64,000 nucleotides of DNA, taken from NCBI GenBank assembly GCA_001600415.1, contig BCJX01000005.1, positions 966,727 to 1,030,726 of the forward strand, written 5' to 3'. Below the pieces are notes generated by a model, which ran no database searches, had not been told where the DNA came from, and was given only the letters and a program-made list of their open reading frames with translations. Shown here piece after piece: positions 24,693 through 35,613 of this stretch. The position numbers and the translations under genes were made by a program. Source of the stretch: Pascua guehoae (lineage: Eukaryota > Basidiomycota > Tremellomycetes > Trichosporonales > Trichosporonaceae). Position 1 is the first letter of the stretch. Each line of letters begins with the position of its first letter.

Positions 24693-25136
24693 TGTTCAGC
24701 TGCGGGGCGGAGAGCGGGGCCGAGGCCGGAGAGGTGATGGCGCACAGAGTGACGTCGTGGCAGGTCAGAGGTGGTAATCGATGGGGATGCCAACACGTCG
24801 CGACATGCAACATGAGACGCCGACACCCGAACCGCGCTCAGGGGCAACAACGCACGTGACCCCTTCTTGCGTCCTCCCAACTATGGGAGAAACGCACTAC
24901 GCCCAGAAACCGGAAGTTTGAGCTAGAGTAGTGTGTATTTTGGCCCGACAAAAACCCCACAATGCACGGAAACCGCAAGTTCGAAGTCTAATAATGTGTT
25001 TCTCAACCCAGCCCAAACTGAGCAAGATGGCATGCGTCATGCCTGGATATCACTGCCCTCCACACGCTGCATTCCCTCCACACTATTCGCATTGCTGTTC
25101 TTGCCACTCTCAATATATCCAACAAATTCAGCCCCC
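24693..25136. promoter_or_regulatory. Divergent promoter TRS120 / SCI1-like
   Basis: 444 bp. An E-box CACGTG lies at 24853-24858. The motif AAACCGGAAGTTYGA / AAACCGCAAGTTCGA occurs twice, near 24909 and 24969, about 60 bp apart in the same orientation. A CT-rich leader precedes the 25137 start. Confidence 0.4.
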
Positions 25137-26899
25137 ATGCCCCGTTCACGTTCACGCTCCCCCGATCGCTCCGAGCGGCGCCGCTCGTACTCTGAGCGAG
25201 ACAGGGACGATCGCCGACGCCACGACGACCGCGACGACAGCGAGAGGAGCAAGGAACGCCGGCGCGACAGGGGCAAGCGTGAGAGCGATGGGTATCGCGA
25301 CCGGGACCGCGATCGGTCAAGGCGCGAGAGGGACGGACACCGAGACAAGGACGGAGGCCGCGATCGGCCCCATGACCGTGAACGGCGAGAACGCCGCGAC
25401 CGCGACCGTGAACGGGATCGCGACCGCGAACGCGACCGGCCCCGGCGCGAGCGCTCGGCGTCGTCTTCCTCGGACGACCTGCTCGACCTCGACGAGCTCG
25501 GCGTCTCCCCGATAAGCGAAGACGACTACTTGTGCGTTATCGCCTTTTCTTGTCCGTGGGTGGACGAGTGCTGATCCTGCCGATGACAATGACAACTGTC
25601 CCTGGCTCCCCCCCGACCGCCGAACGACTTGAAACCTCGACTTGTCCCGCTGCTCTTTCCGTGTGTGGGAAACCCGCCTGGGCCAACTAAATGGACCACG
25701 ACGACACGGGCACAAATGACACGCGCAGCCTGAAAGCGTCCGAGTTTCGGTGGTGGCTCAAGACGGAGCGGGCAAAGTACCTCGACCAGCTGACGTCTGC
25801 CGACGCGCACAAGTACTTTCGGCGCTTTGTGCGGCGGTGGAACGACGGCGCCCTCCCGCGCGCCTGCTACGGGGGCCACGAGAGCACGGCCGAGCGCGCC
25901 CGCGCCAACACGGCGTACAAGTGGGAGTTTGCCGGGCACCGCTCGCGCGTGAGCTCTGCCGAGCTCGCGGCGGTGCGGGCCGATGTGGACCGGCTCACCC
26001 ATGCGCAGCGGTTTGGGAGCGACAGCGAGGCGGGTGGTGGAACTGTAGTGGCCGTTCCCGACACTACCAATCCCACATCGCGCACTACAAACTCTGCTGG
26101 TCTCGACTCTGGCGCAAACTCCGACTCGGACGAGGAAATCGGTCCCCTCCCAACAACTGTTGGCCCCGCACCCCCCACATCTGCAGCAGACCGGCAGCTC
26201 GCACGCGAAGCCGCAGCCGAGGCCGCTGCGGCAGAACGGCGGGCCGGGCGCCGTGCCGAGCGCAAGGCAGTGTACGAGCGCGCCGAGGAAGTCGCCCCCC
26301 GCGAACGAGGGCGCGAGGGCAAGATGGCCGAGCGGCGCGCGGCCAACGAGGCCAACCGCGCCATGCGCGAAAAGGACACCGAGGTCGAGCTCGACGAGGA
26401 GACGCTGCTGGGCAACGACGGCGGGTTTGCGGCTGCGTGAGTTGGGCGGCAAAGTGGTATGGCCAGCGAGATCGTCTGGTCGTTGGCATCCCAGGTTGGG
26501 TGCGATATGTCCCATCCATGTCAGAGTCGACGGGGTTTCGCGTCGAGGACAGGCAACAGTTGTGGCGGCAGATGCAACCGCCTGTCCAGCCCCCCAACCG
26601 CAACATGCTCAAGTCGGAGACTCAGTGACCGAGCACAAGTTCTCACAGGACAAGTCCCGTGCTGACCCCAGGCTACGCGCTCGCGATGCCGCTGCCGCCC
26701 GGCGCGCAGACAAGCGCTCCGAGGACGCCGCGGACCGCCGTGCGGCCATGGAGGAGCGCCTTGCCGAGCGGCGCGAAAAGGAGGCTGCGACCATGGAAAT
26801 GTGGGTAGGAGTGCAACCTGGCGTAGGGGTCTGGGCGATGCTGCGGGGGCTGACGGCAGGCTGCGGACGATGGCCAAGCAGCGATTCGGAGGGCAGTAG
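25137..26899 (+). CDS. RS/RD-rich nuclear protein with SCI1-like domain
   Basis: Four exons, 25137-25531, 25729-26436, 26672-26800 and 26860-26899, sum to 424 codons (423 residues). Residues 1-110 are an SR/RD/RE-repeat tail (MPRSRSRSPDRSERRRSY, then many RDRDR and RERD units), typical of splicing-associated proteins. After SSSSDDLLDLDELG and SEDDYF comes a conserved core LKASEFRWWLKTERAKYLDQ, with AHKYFRRFVRRWNDGALPRA following. This resembles the core of plant stigma/style cell-cycle inhibitor 1 (SCI1) and its fungal and animal homologues. The C-terminal part is an Ala/Arg/Glu-rich charged helix ending MLRTMAKQRFGGQ. I infer a nuclear, RNA-linked role. The molecular function of fungal members is not known to me. 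Splice junctions all keep frame. Confidence 0.78.
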
Positions 26900-27596
26900 G
26901 AAGGTGGTAGGCGAGCTGTAGGAGGGGATGACAGTATGAGTTCAGTAGTAAGGTTGAAGGACGTTAAGGAGGTGAGCAGGAGGAAGCAGGAGGACGCAAG
27001 TGGCATGATGTCCAGGCAGAACCTAGCAGGAGGCCAGAAGGAAGCCAGGGGGTCGGTAGTAGGCAGTGTATATGAGATTGCGAGCGACACGAGTAGAGTA
27101 GCTGAAGTATCGTGGAACATGTAAGGAGTACGGCAGGCAGGGCGCCAGTCCAAGGTGCCAGTGGTAACCGCCAAGGTGCCAGTGGTAACAGCCAAGATGT
27201 CAGTGGGGAACAGCGTCCAGCCAAGGTGGCGGCGATGCCACCTGGTATCTTGTGTCGCCGACCATTGGGTTGTCGCAACAGGTGTCTGGTTAGTCTCGGC
27301 GGCGGTGCATCCCTGCGCATGCCATGTCCGTGGTCCACGAACAACTGCACAAACCCATTCCAGATTTCTGGCGCCACAATGGGTGATCCCCAAGCACACG
27401 AGCAGGCAGACAGTCATGACCACGATGCCCCGGCAACATCCCACAGCACCCACAGCACCCCCGCTTCGTACACGCACAGCACTGCAGCACTCTCCTCAAC
27501 CTGCACACACACACTCTCGTCTGGCAGCAATGCATACCACCACCGCAATGTACAAGGGCCGGGAAGAGACTAGGAGCGAGCAGTACGCGCAGTGCC
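26900..27596. other. Convergent 3' region with a 21-bp tandem repeat
   Basis: About 700 bp between convergent stops. The first half is A/G-rich on the plus strand (GAGGAAGCAGGAGG-like runs), presumably 3' UTR. A three-copy repeat sits at 27151-27213. No gene is supported. A 318-codon minus-strand frame across 26521-27477 overlaps the SCI1-like exons antisense and is not credible. Confidence 0.5.
27151..27213. repeat. 21-bp tandem repeat, about 3 copies
   Basis: Unit CAAGGTGCCAGTGGTAACMG plus one base, two near-identical copies followed by one diverged copy (CAAGATGTCAGTGGGGAACAG). Seen directly. Confidence 0.8.
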
Positions 27597-28551
27597 TTAC
27601 TCCTCGTCCTCGTCCTCGTCCTCCTCGGCGTCGGCGCCCTCGGCGGCCTTGGCGCGCTTCCTCTTGACGCGGCCGGCGCGGCCACCACCGTAGGGCGACT
27701 TGAGCGAGTAGTCGATGTGCTTCTGCGAGTCGAGGCGGACGACAAACGAGGGCACATTGACAGTCTGCTTGCCGACGCGAATGTGGCGCTGGCGGATCAG
27801 GACACGGGCGTGGTGGACAGATTTGGCGAGGCCGAGCTTGAAGACCTGGGTCTGGAGACGGCGCTCGAGGAAGTCCTCGGTCTTGAGGGCGAGCACATAG
27901 TCGAGACGCATGCGCGAGTCGTCGAGCACACCAATGCGGACAAGACGGCGGATGAGCGCGTTGCCCTCGAAGAGGCGCTTGGGGTCCTTGTCGTCGAGCT
28001 TGAGGAGCTCACGGGCGGCACGACGGATCTGCACTATTAGTATGCGGGCGAGTTGAGGCGGAGGTCTAACGCACCTTCGAGAGGGTGAGCTGAATGCGCC
28101 AAATCTCACGCTTGTTGCGGAGACCGTACTCGCCAGCGAGCTGCAATGTTAGTGTCCCTTCTGTGTGTGTGTGTCCTTGTCCCGTGTCGTCGTGGGGGTG
28201 CGCCTTCTGCCAGACAAATTCGCGCGGCCCAAGGTCACAAGCACAAACTTGCAGCCAGGCAAGACTTGTGGCAAGACTGGTCGCCGCAGCACCAACTCTC
28301 GCGCAAGACATCACGCTCTCCGCGCATCCCCGTTCCCCCCCTTGTCGTCCACTGTCCCCCCCGCCGTCGCCCATCACTTCTGCCGACGCGATCCCTCATG
28401 CGAGGCCGATGCTAACCTTGAGCTCCTGGTCGAGACGGGCGGCCTCGTAAGGGCGCTTGGGGACCTTGTAGGTCTTGGACTGCTTCCTGGGAGCCCTGCG
28501 TTGTCAGCCGCCGCTACCATGTCGCTCGTCGTCGTCAACTTACGCTGTCAT
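27597..28551 (-). CDS. RPS9: 40S ribosomal protein S9 (uS4)
   Basis: Small-subunit assembly and decoding-fidelity protein. Four exons, 28551-28544, 28495-28417, 28140-28075 and 28028-27597, sum to 195 codons (194 residues, normal for uS4). The first exon holds only ATG-ACA-GC. The sequence continues [20 protein letters not shown], then [20 protein letters not shown] and [20 protein letters not shown]. The S4 RNA-binding motif is [20 protein letters not shown] with [16 protein letters not shown]. The tail [18 protein letters not shown] leads into an acidic EEDEDEDEE end. Intron 2 is long (about 276 nt). It diverges from RPL21 across 719 bp. Confidence 0.96.
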
Positions 28552-29270
28552 TTTGGCGTGACCGGCGTCTTTTGGGCGGTGGGTTGGACGTTGACGGTTG
28601 GAGAGAGAGAACGACTCTGCCGGATGGACAAGGCCCACCGAGCGTGGGCACCAGCAATCCCGCGACTGCCCCTCCCCCCCTCCCACCCCACCGCACCCTG
28701 CCACTGTGCTGGTACGCGGGCGGGATCAAATTCTGCCCGCGTTCGTTCATGTGTGTGCTTCGACTTTTGGCCGTCGGCGCTATGGGCAAATTTTGCCATA
28801 ACGCCGACAATCCCACCCACCCAAGCCCCCAATCGACCACGACCACCCCACCCCACCCAGGCAAGGGGTCAAAATTTGATCCCGCCCAAGCATCCCCCCG
28901 AGACCACTCTGGGCGCCCCCCGTGTGTCCCCTGCCTCCCTCGCACAGCTGGAGTTAGGTCGTCTGTCGTTTCTCGTTGTGGTAGACATCAAGAAAGTGAG
29001 TCGACATACGGGACAGCGAGCACCGGCATCGACGACGGCGACGACGACGGGCAGGGCGACAACGACGGCAACGACGGCACGCGGCACGAGCACGAAAAAA
29101 GCGACCCGTCATCTCTGGCGGTGGCGTGGGGTGCTGCCTTCGACTTGCAGTCGTAGAGTCGTTGCGCCGTTGTGTCCCCCGACTTGTCGTCAAACTCGTC
29201 GTCTCGTCTCGTCTTGCCGCTTGCTCGCGGCTCTACACACACTCCATTCTAACCCACAGAAAGCGACGCC
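28552..29270. promoter_or_regulatory. Divergent ribosomal-protein promoter RPS9/RPL21
   Basis: 719 bp. It contains an inverted pair of the 17-mer GGCGGGATCAAATTYTG: forward at 28719-28735, reverse complement at 28870-28886 (16/17 match). The near-palindrome GGGCAAATTTTGCC sits between them at 28784-28797. The symmetrical placement suggests a bidirectional control element for two co-regulated ribosomal-protein genes. No other gene is seen. The long plus frame through this region runs antisense into RPS9. Confidence 0.55.
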
Positions 29271-30058
29271 ATGCCTCACTCCTTCGGTTCCCGGGCGCGT
29301 ACGCGTCACATGTTCAAGCGGAACTTCCGCGGTGCGTACAGCTGGAGAATTTGGATCAGGTCTGGGGTCTGGGTTTGGAGTTGAAGATTTGGAGGGCGAG
29401 GGCGGTGAAGGCGAGATGGGGAGGAGGGGCCTGTTGGGCCGTGCAAGATGGCAAGGGAGGTTAGAGACAGACACCAGTGTCACGCTCGGTGGCTGTCTCC
29501 TTGCGCAAGAGTCAAGTTGGCGGCGTAAAGTTGCAGCCCGGACCCAGACCCAGACCACCACCCACCACATGCACGTACTGACGGCCAGAGCACGGCGCTG
29601 CCAACGTTTCGACCTACCTCAAGGTCTTCAAGATCGGCGACATCGTCGACATTGTTGCCAACTCGTCGGAGCAGAAGGGCATGCCCCACAAGTGTGCGTA
29701 CCACTCAACCCACCTAGACTAGCCCAATACTGACCCGCCAGTCTACCACGGCAAGACCGGCATCGTCTTCAACGTCGCTCCCCGCGCGGTCGGCGTCATT
29801 GCGTACAAGATTGTCAACGGCCGCTACATTGAGAAGCGCGTCAACGTCCGCATCGAGCACGTCAAGCACTCCAAGTGCCGTCAGGAGTTCCTTGACCGCG
29901 TCAAGTCGAACGCGGCCAAGAAGCACGAGGCCAAGGAGAAGGGCGAGACTGTCGTCCTCAAGCGCATCCCCGCCCAGCCCCGCGAGCGCCGCATTGTTTC
30001 CGTCAAGAACAACGCCCCCCAGACCCTCGCCGCCCTCCCCTACGAGACCACCATCTAA
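29271..30058 (+). CDS. RPL21: 60S ribosomal protein L21 (eL21)
   Basis: Large-subunit ribosomal protein. Three exons, 29271-29331, 29589-29693 and 29742-30058, sum to 161 codons (160 residues, equal to the yeast protein). The sequence begins MPHSFGSRARTRHMFKRNFR, then EHGAANVSTYLKVFKIGDIV, NSSEQKGMPHKFYHGKTGIV and FNVAPRAVGVIAYKIVNGRY, then RIEHVKHSKCRQEFLDRVK, and ends LAALPYETTI. All are typical of eL21 except that the second residue is P rather than G. Intron 1 is 257 nt, longer than the window average. Confidence 0.96.
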
Positions 30059-30217
30059 GGGACGACGACGCAGCGCGCGGGACGATGGCTTGTACTATGC
30101 GTGATGGATGGCATACTCTACAGCAGTGCAGATGGCGGACGAGTGCAGCGAGTGGAGATGGGTGATGGCTGGTCCATGTGCATGTGGAAGTGACAGGTTA
30201 CAACAACATTCCTAAGG
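30059..30217. other. Convergent gap RPL21 / TERT
   Basis: 159 bp between convergent stops. Nothing distinctive. Confidence 0.5.
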
Positions 30218-33200
30218 TTAAAACTTTGCACGTCTCACCATGTCCCACCCTTGTGCTACCGCATCTGCACACTCCTCTGCCACCGCACTGTTCTCTCTGC
30301 TCTCGACGTCGCGTTTCAGCCGGTCGACAATGTCTGCAAACCGTGCTCGGCGTGCAAGCACTCGCAGCATGGCCGTCTTTGCGATGCTGTCGTCAGTTAC
30401 CACCAGCCTGCTCTAACTCACTAAACAAACGCTTTCCTCCGCACGCCAAAGTGCTCGACGCTGTCTCCACGCGCTGCATGCCGAACACGCGCACGTCCCG
30501 CACTGTGTGTGTAATCTGCCGCCATGCAGAGCCAGTCTGTTGTTAATGGGTCGGCCTGGTGATCCCAGACCCACTGTAGACGAGCATCGAGCGCCGAGTG
30601 CCTAGCGGCGCGCTCCCAAAGTAGTGGGGAATCTTCATCGACGTCAGAGCAAAGTTGACAAAGATATTGAGGTAGACTGTGTGGAGCGAGTTGTGTGCCG
30701 TGTCCAGCTGGCGGTTAGCATCGCGAAAGCCACGTCTAACCCACATAAGCAACATGGTTGCGGTTCTCGAGCTGCCTGTGTGGGTCAGTGAGATCCGTGA
30801 ATGACACCCACCGACTCAGCCAGCCGACAAAGCTAGCGCCACGATTGCGGCTCGATCGCAGTGCAAACGACTGTCGGGTCACTGTTCATCAGCAACGACC
30901 AACGGCGATACCCACATCCAGCCGTTAGTCGTATGTGGTCGATACGAATGTCGAGCGTCTTGGTATCGATCAGGAAGCCACAGTAAGGGAAGTCTGACCA
31001 GGTTAGTACCAGCTCACGAATGCTACCTCGACTTACAACATGCGCCATCCGCCATAAAACCAACTACAGGCGCCGCCTGCCCGCCTGCTGCGTGCTCAAA
31101 CGACAGCAGTGTCTTTCCCGGCGACACGAACGCGCCGTATTCTGGAAAGCCGCGGGACATGACGTCGACAAAGCGACGTGCCACCCCATAGTCATCGGTG
31201 ATGAGGAGAAAGTCGTCGATGTATCGCAAAAGTCTCTGGGACGTGAGCCAAGGCATGTATGAGGTCGACGCACAGTACCAGTCCGTCGAGTCCATGCCAA
31301 GTGCTCTGCCTCCATAGATGAATAGAAGAATGAGCAGAGCAAGCTGCTGATAGTCGAACCCTGGGGGATGCCGGTCTTCTGGCGGAACAGCTTGGTCCCC
31401 ACCTGCCACACGTTCTGCTGGATGTGTGTGCGGAGAAGCTCCATGCACTGGTGGTGGGTGACTTCTCGGCGCCGCATCTGAGTGTCAGCTGAAATGGACC
31501 ACATAGTCGCAGCTCACGAGATCGACCAGAACGGCATTACGCATCGGCTTGGCGACGAGGTGGGCGTGCGTCCCAAATATCGACAGTGTGGCGTCCGCAA
31601 TCGTGGCACGCGTTTTGAACAGCCTCCTCGACGACGCTTGAGACGCTTTGCTCGCTGGCGGAAGGAGCAGACTGTATAGCAGGAGACAGTAGCTGTGGTT
31701 CTTCCGTTAGCTTCTGCTACGACTAATGGCTCACTTTGTCCAGAAGCTGTCCCACGACGTCAAGGACCTTGTCTTGTTTGATGGTATCAAAAGCCGCCTT
31801 GATATCCATTTTGACAAAGTACATTTTCGGCCTGGCATGTCAACGGGTAACTTGGGCAACAAACCTACAGTTTCCCGTGCTTGTGAATGAGCTCCCCCTT
31901 TAGTTCCTGCAGCGGTGCGAAGATCTCGTTGGTGCCGAAGAGACACGATCCCAGGTCTGACCGATGGCGGTTCTGAGTGGGTTAGATTGGAGCGAGTCAA
32001 GAACCCACCTTCTCAAACGTGAGGATCTGGTGAACATTGCGCAAGGCCTCATTTGCGGTCAACGGCTTCCCAGGGCCCTTGGAGACACCCATAGCATTCT
32101 TCGTCCGCTTAAGGTCAGCGGAGACACCTGGAGGGCACTCACAATCTGTCGACCAAGGTTGACAATGGGACGGAAGCCGTTGGGTTTAGGAATGAGGCGA
32201 ACGGCAGAGACCCCGAGGGGGCCATTTTGTGCCTTCTGGATCTTGTCCTGAGTGGTGAGCTTCTGGCACCAATAAGACACCACAAACCTGGTCCAACTCC
32301 TCAAGCAAGGTAGCTTCCAGTTCTCGTAGATGAGGTTCTGTCGTCTTGGCCCATGCCTCGTGAGCAAAGTAGACTGTTTCATACCGAGTCGTTGCCGTTT
32401 CCGTGGCATAGAAAGAGGCCTGAGGATCAGCTCGAGGGGCCCTCGGTAAAGAGCTGACCCTTAGCAGCGGAATGACCAGCTCATCAAACAGCCAGTAGAC
32501 AAACTGTTCGACCAGCTTGCGACGCTGTGCGGCTTCCTGTGGTGGCACTCGAGAGCCCTCGCCGACTGCCAGCCAGACAAAGTCGTTAACCCGGAGACCC
32601 TGAACGAGCGAGTGGAGGCTAATGGGCTCATACATCTTGGCATTGATGAGAGTGCGGGCGTCTGGTGTCAGTGGTGGGTTATGTGCTGGCCGTACTTTGA
32701 GCAAGGATGTCAAGGTTGTGCTTGCTGCCTGACAGGTAAGACGAGAGGAGGCTGCGAAGAACCGAGATGACGAATCGGCAAACCTGGGTATCAGCTGAAT
32801 TGCCGTGCGACCGATGCAGCTTACTTGAGTCTGGGAGACTGCCTGCAGTGGTGGGCCTGGAGTCGAGGGACCTGGCTCACTGTCAATGTTTATCTCCTGG
32901 CCGCTGGAGTCGGGTTTACCCCGACACAACGTCAAACCACTCTCTGACAGAGGGGTGAGCTCCTCGTTCCCCAGGCGTGGGTAAGCATCCTGCTCGGCTC
33001 AGCGCGATCGTCCAACACCTAGCCTACCAGCTCGACATCCTTCTGGGGTCGTCAGTGCAACGTTTCTTGGGAGACTCACTAGCCTATTAAGACATCGCCG
33101 CAGGAGCGCTTCATAGTCGGTACGCCTGTGCCGGACGAGCATTTCGCGCATTGCCCCGACCATGCTGTGGACGCGCTGTGGGCTTCCCTTTACCTGCATG

Positions 33201-34232
33201 GGGTTGCGCTTGTCGGTCATTGTAGGGAAGATGGCTCGGAGGAGATCCAGGCAGGCACTGTCGGAAGGAAGGTCGGCGGAGGGTGTGCAGCACTTGTTCA
33301 GGATGTCTGGGGGTGAGCTCAAAAGGTGTGGCCGTGGATCAGCTCACGATCGAACGGTAGGCCGTAAAGAATCTTGCCACGAGGAGACCGCTGAGGACGG
33401 CCGTAGAATAGCCTCTGCCGGTTGAGGTACTTACTTGCGGGTCTGGGTATGAGCTGGTTCATGTGGGCATACTAACTCACCCAGGCTTGGACGTCTGTGA
33501 TTGCTTGACGTCAGCCTTGCGTCTCTTGGCATGTGGCCGAGTCTCGTCCTTCCCCCGTTTCCGTTTCGCGCCTTCCTCGCGGGCCATGGCGGCGTTTGTG
33601 CCATGGTTGTACAGATCGTGTATGGGGACACCGCACAGCTGCACATAGCAGTTGTTACCGAGCGGAAGGAAGAGTGAGGTGTACAGAAAGAGATGGCGGA
33701 ACCCCGCGTCGCCCAGTCTGGTGGGTTAGAGCTCGCGACAGACTGCGCACACCCACCGAGATCGGAGGATCTTCCACGGCAGCGCGCGCAGCGCCGTGCT
33801 CGGTGTACCGACGAAGAGGCCCTCTGCTCCTGGTCGGGAAGTGTTTATGGGCACGTCCGAGGAACGCTGTCCGTCAGCTCCCTGGGTTAAAGCGAAAGTT
33901 AGCTGACATACCCCGCTACCGTTGACGAGCACCTCGCGCACCCCCCACCGCCGTCCCAGATCGCGCAGGATGCGGTCAATCGCTTCCTGCTGAGAATCTA
34001 TGACTGCTCCTGCAGGCGGCATGTCGGGTGCGTCCACACGCGGAGCGCATACGGTTTCCTCCAAGAGAAGGCGGTACTCTTCTGGGTCCGAGTGGTAGTA
34101 GAGCGCGTCAAAGGACGAGAGATACGTTCGGAGCGTGAACAGCTGCAGGTAGTAGGCGGAGAGAGTCTTGTGTCTCAGCGGTCGAGAATCAGGAGAGACT
34201 GGGTCTCCTGGTTCTGCCGCCGGGGCAGCCAT
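30218..34232 (-). CDS. TERT: Telomerase reverse transcriptase (catalytic subunit)
   Basis: Adds telomere repeats using an RNA template. It is a many-exon gene (introns 40-70 nt) of roughly 1,000 residues, with start ATG at 34232 (MAAPAAEPGDPVSPDS) and stop at 30220-30218 after DMVRRAKF. The reverse-transcriptase motifs appear in order on the minus strand: motif 1/2 around 32240-32150 (LGVSAVRLIPKPNGFRPIVN), motif A near 31820 (MYFVKMDIKAAFDTIKQ, first catalytic Asp), motif B' near 31370 (KTGIPQGSTISSLLCSFFY), motif C near 31230 (LLRYIDDFLLITDD, the catalytic DD), motif D (GFPEYGAFVSPGKTLLSFEH) and motif E near 30985 (DFPYCGFLIDTKTLDIRID). GIPQGSxxSSLLCSFFY is specific to TERT rather than retroelement RTs. 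ILYGLPFDRE near 33350 lies in the telomerase RNA-binding half. All catalytic residues are intact, so it appears functional. Confidence 0.93.
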
Positions 34233-34511
34233 GATGGTGGTGGGGAAAGGGAAGATGAGGGGAGGCAAGAGGCAAGTCAACAATAGGTATCAACGGACGA
34301 CGCCGATGACGTTTTGAGGAAGGAAAGGCGCGTGCTTGAATTGGATCACGTGATGCCACATGCTTGTTTGGTTCCGCAGCCACAACTTGGAACCCTGCCT
34401 GAGACGAAGGGTGCGACTGCCAACTGTCCTTCCAGCTACAAAGCGCTGGCACACTACAACGTGCATACAAAACAGACTGTCTTCTGTATTGCCAGCGTTT
34501 TACACTGCTCG
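34233..34511. promoter_or_regulatory. TERT upstream region with Cbf1-type palindrome
   Basis: 279 bp upstream of the TERT start. It carries ATCACGTGAT at 34345-34354, identical to the 10-mer upstream of SMC5. It also includes the 3' end region of the next minus-strand gene. Confidence 0.45.
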
Positions 34512-35613
34512 TCACGGCCACTCGTCGTCCCACCGCATCCCGCGTGTGTCCGGGTACACGCGCTTGCATGTCAGCCGACGACGCACGTTGTCAACCTGGA
34601 TTCTGGTACTCACATCACGCACGGCCCGCACCGACTCGAGAAAGTCCCACACCGGATAGCGCTGGCGGGTGTTTGGATCAACCATGCGATAGTGGAAGTG
34701 GTAGAGCATGGCCTTTACGAGTTCCGCCATGCGTCCGTCGACCTCTTCGGAGGTGACGTGGCTGGGGTTAGCGGGCGGCTGGGGTAAGCAAGCCGAGTAC
34801 GATTTGAAGTTGGACTTTTGACGAGGGGGTCGTATGGAACAGCTCCTGTCCGCTCGACTAGTTGTGGGGTGCCCAAATTATACAATTCCGTATTTGGACG
34901 AGGACGCACCGATCAAACCAAAAACACCATTCCTGTGGATACTAGTTAGGCCCCAGCCCTCATAATAATGCCCTTTGTGTGCGTCCACTCACAAAACAAA
35001 TGCGTGGAAAGAATTCGCGAAACCAGAAGTGGACCGAGGACGGCGTGTGCAACGGATGCAGCCTGGATGTGTGAGCCAGATTTTGAGTCTGGAAATTTCC
35101 TCTGGCCTCTGGGGCTCTTTGTTGGGTTTGTACCGTGGCAATGCTGTGTACCCGGCATGGCTCGGCGCAGATCCCGGTCTGGATCGTGGTGGGTAGCTTC
35201 CTGGTTACTCACATGCTCTCCGCAATTTTAATGTCCTGGGGATTAGTCACGCTGAGCTGGACGACTAGACTCACGTCAAAGATGAGATTGTCCACTTGGA
35301 ACTGCTCGAGGTCGCTGGCGTCAGGTTTGCCTGGGGGGGTACCCACGACAACGTCCACGTCTCGCCCTCGGGATACATGTATTCTGGTGTTAGTTGTAAT
35401 TCCGAGGGGGATGGGGGCGGGAGCTCGAAACGCGAAGCCTTGCACGGGGTCAGAGTCTCGCCATGTCGGGCAGCTCCATCATCCTGTGTTGGTGGCGACG
35501 TGCTCTGTCTCTGTGTCTGCACAGCCTCGATACCCACGATCGGTAGTAAACGGTTCAAAGTTTGCGCGGTACGTCACCTGCGTCGCCGGTGTGGCGATGG
35601 CGGTGGACGCCAT
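34512..35613 (-). CDS. Unrecognised multi-exon protein
   Basis: I do not recognise this protein. The proposed start is the ATG at 35613 (MASTAIATPATQ). Reading frames connect through plausible splice sites: a block GRDVDVVVGTPPGKPDASDL followed by EQFQVDNLIFD (about 35370-35275, donor GTGAGT), then DIKIAES, then LHPLHTPSSVHFWFREFFPR (about 35060-35000). The largest block is SEEVDGRMAELVKAMLYHFH, then MVDPNTRQRYPVWDFLESVR, ending VYPDTRGMRWDDEWP before the stop at 34514-34512. That last block is open for more than 200 nt. Exon 1/2 joining is uncertain. I saw no signal peptide or clear membrane helix. A coding role is supported by consistent donor/acceptor pairs and frame continuity rather than by homology. 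It ends 280 bp upstream of TERT on the same strand. Confidence 0.42.

Noticed and set aside
26521..27477. 318-codon minus-strand frame
   Set aside because: It runs antisense through SCI1-like exons 3 and 4 and a simple repeat, has no domain, and no promoter-like leader.
28165..29733. 522-codon plus-strand frame
   Set aside because: It starts antisense inside the RPS9 introns and exons, crosses the divergent promoter and reads RPL21 out of frame. Length comes from GC-rich, stop-poor DNA.
30218..34232. Retrotransposon reverse transcriptase instead of telomerase
   Set aside because: No integrase, RNase H, gag or LTR is present, and the GIPQGSTISSLLCSFFY and CGFLIDT motifs are those of TERT.
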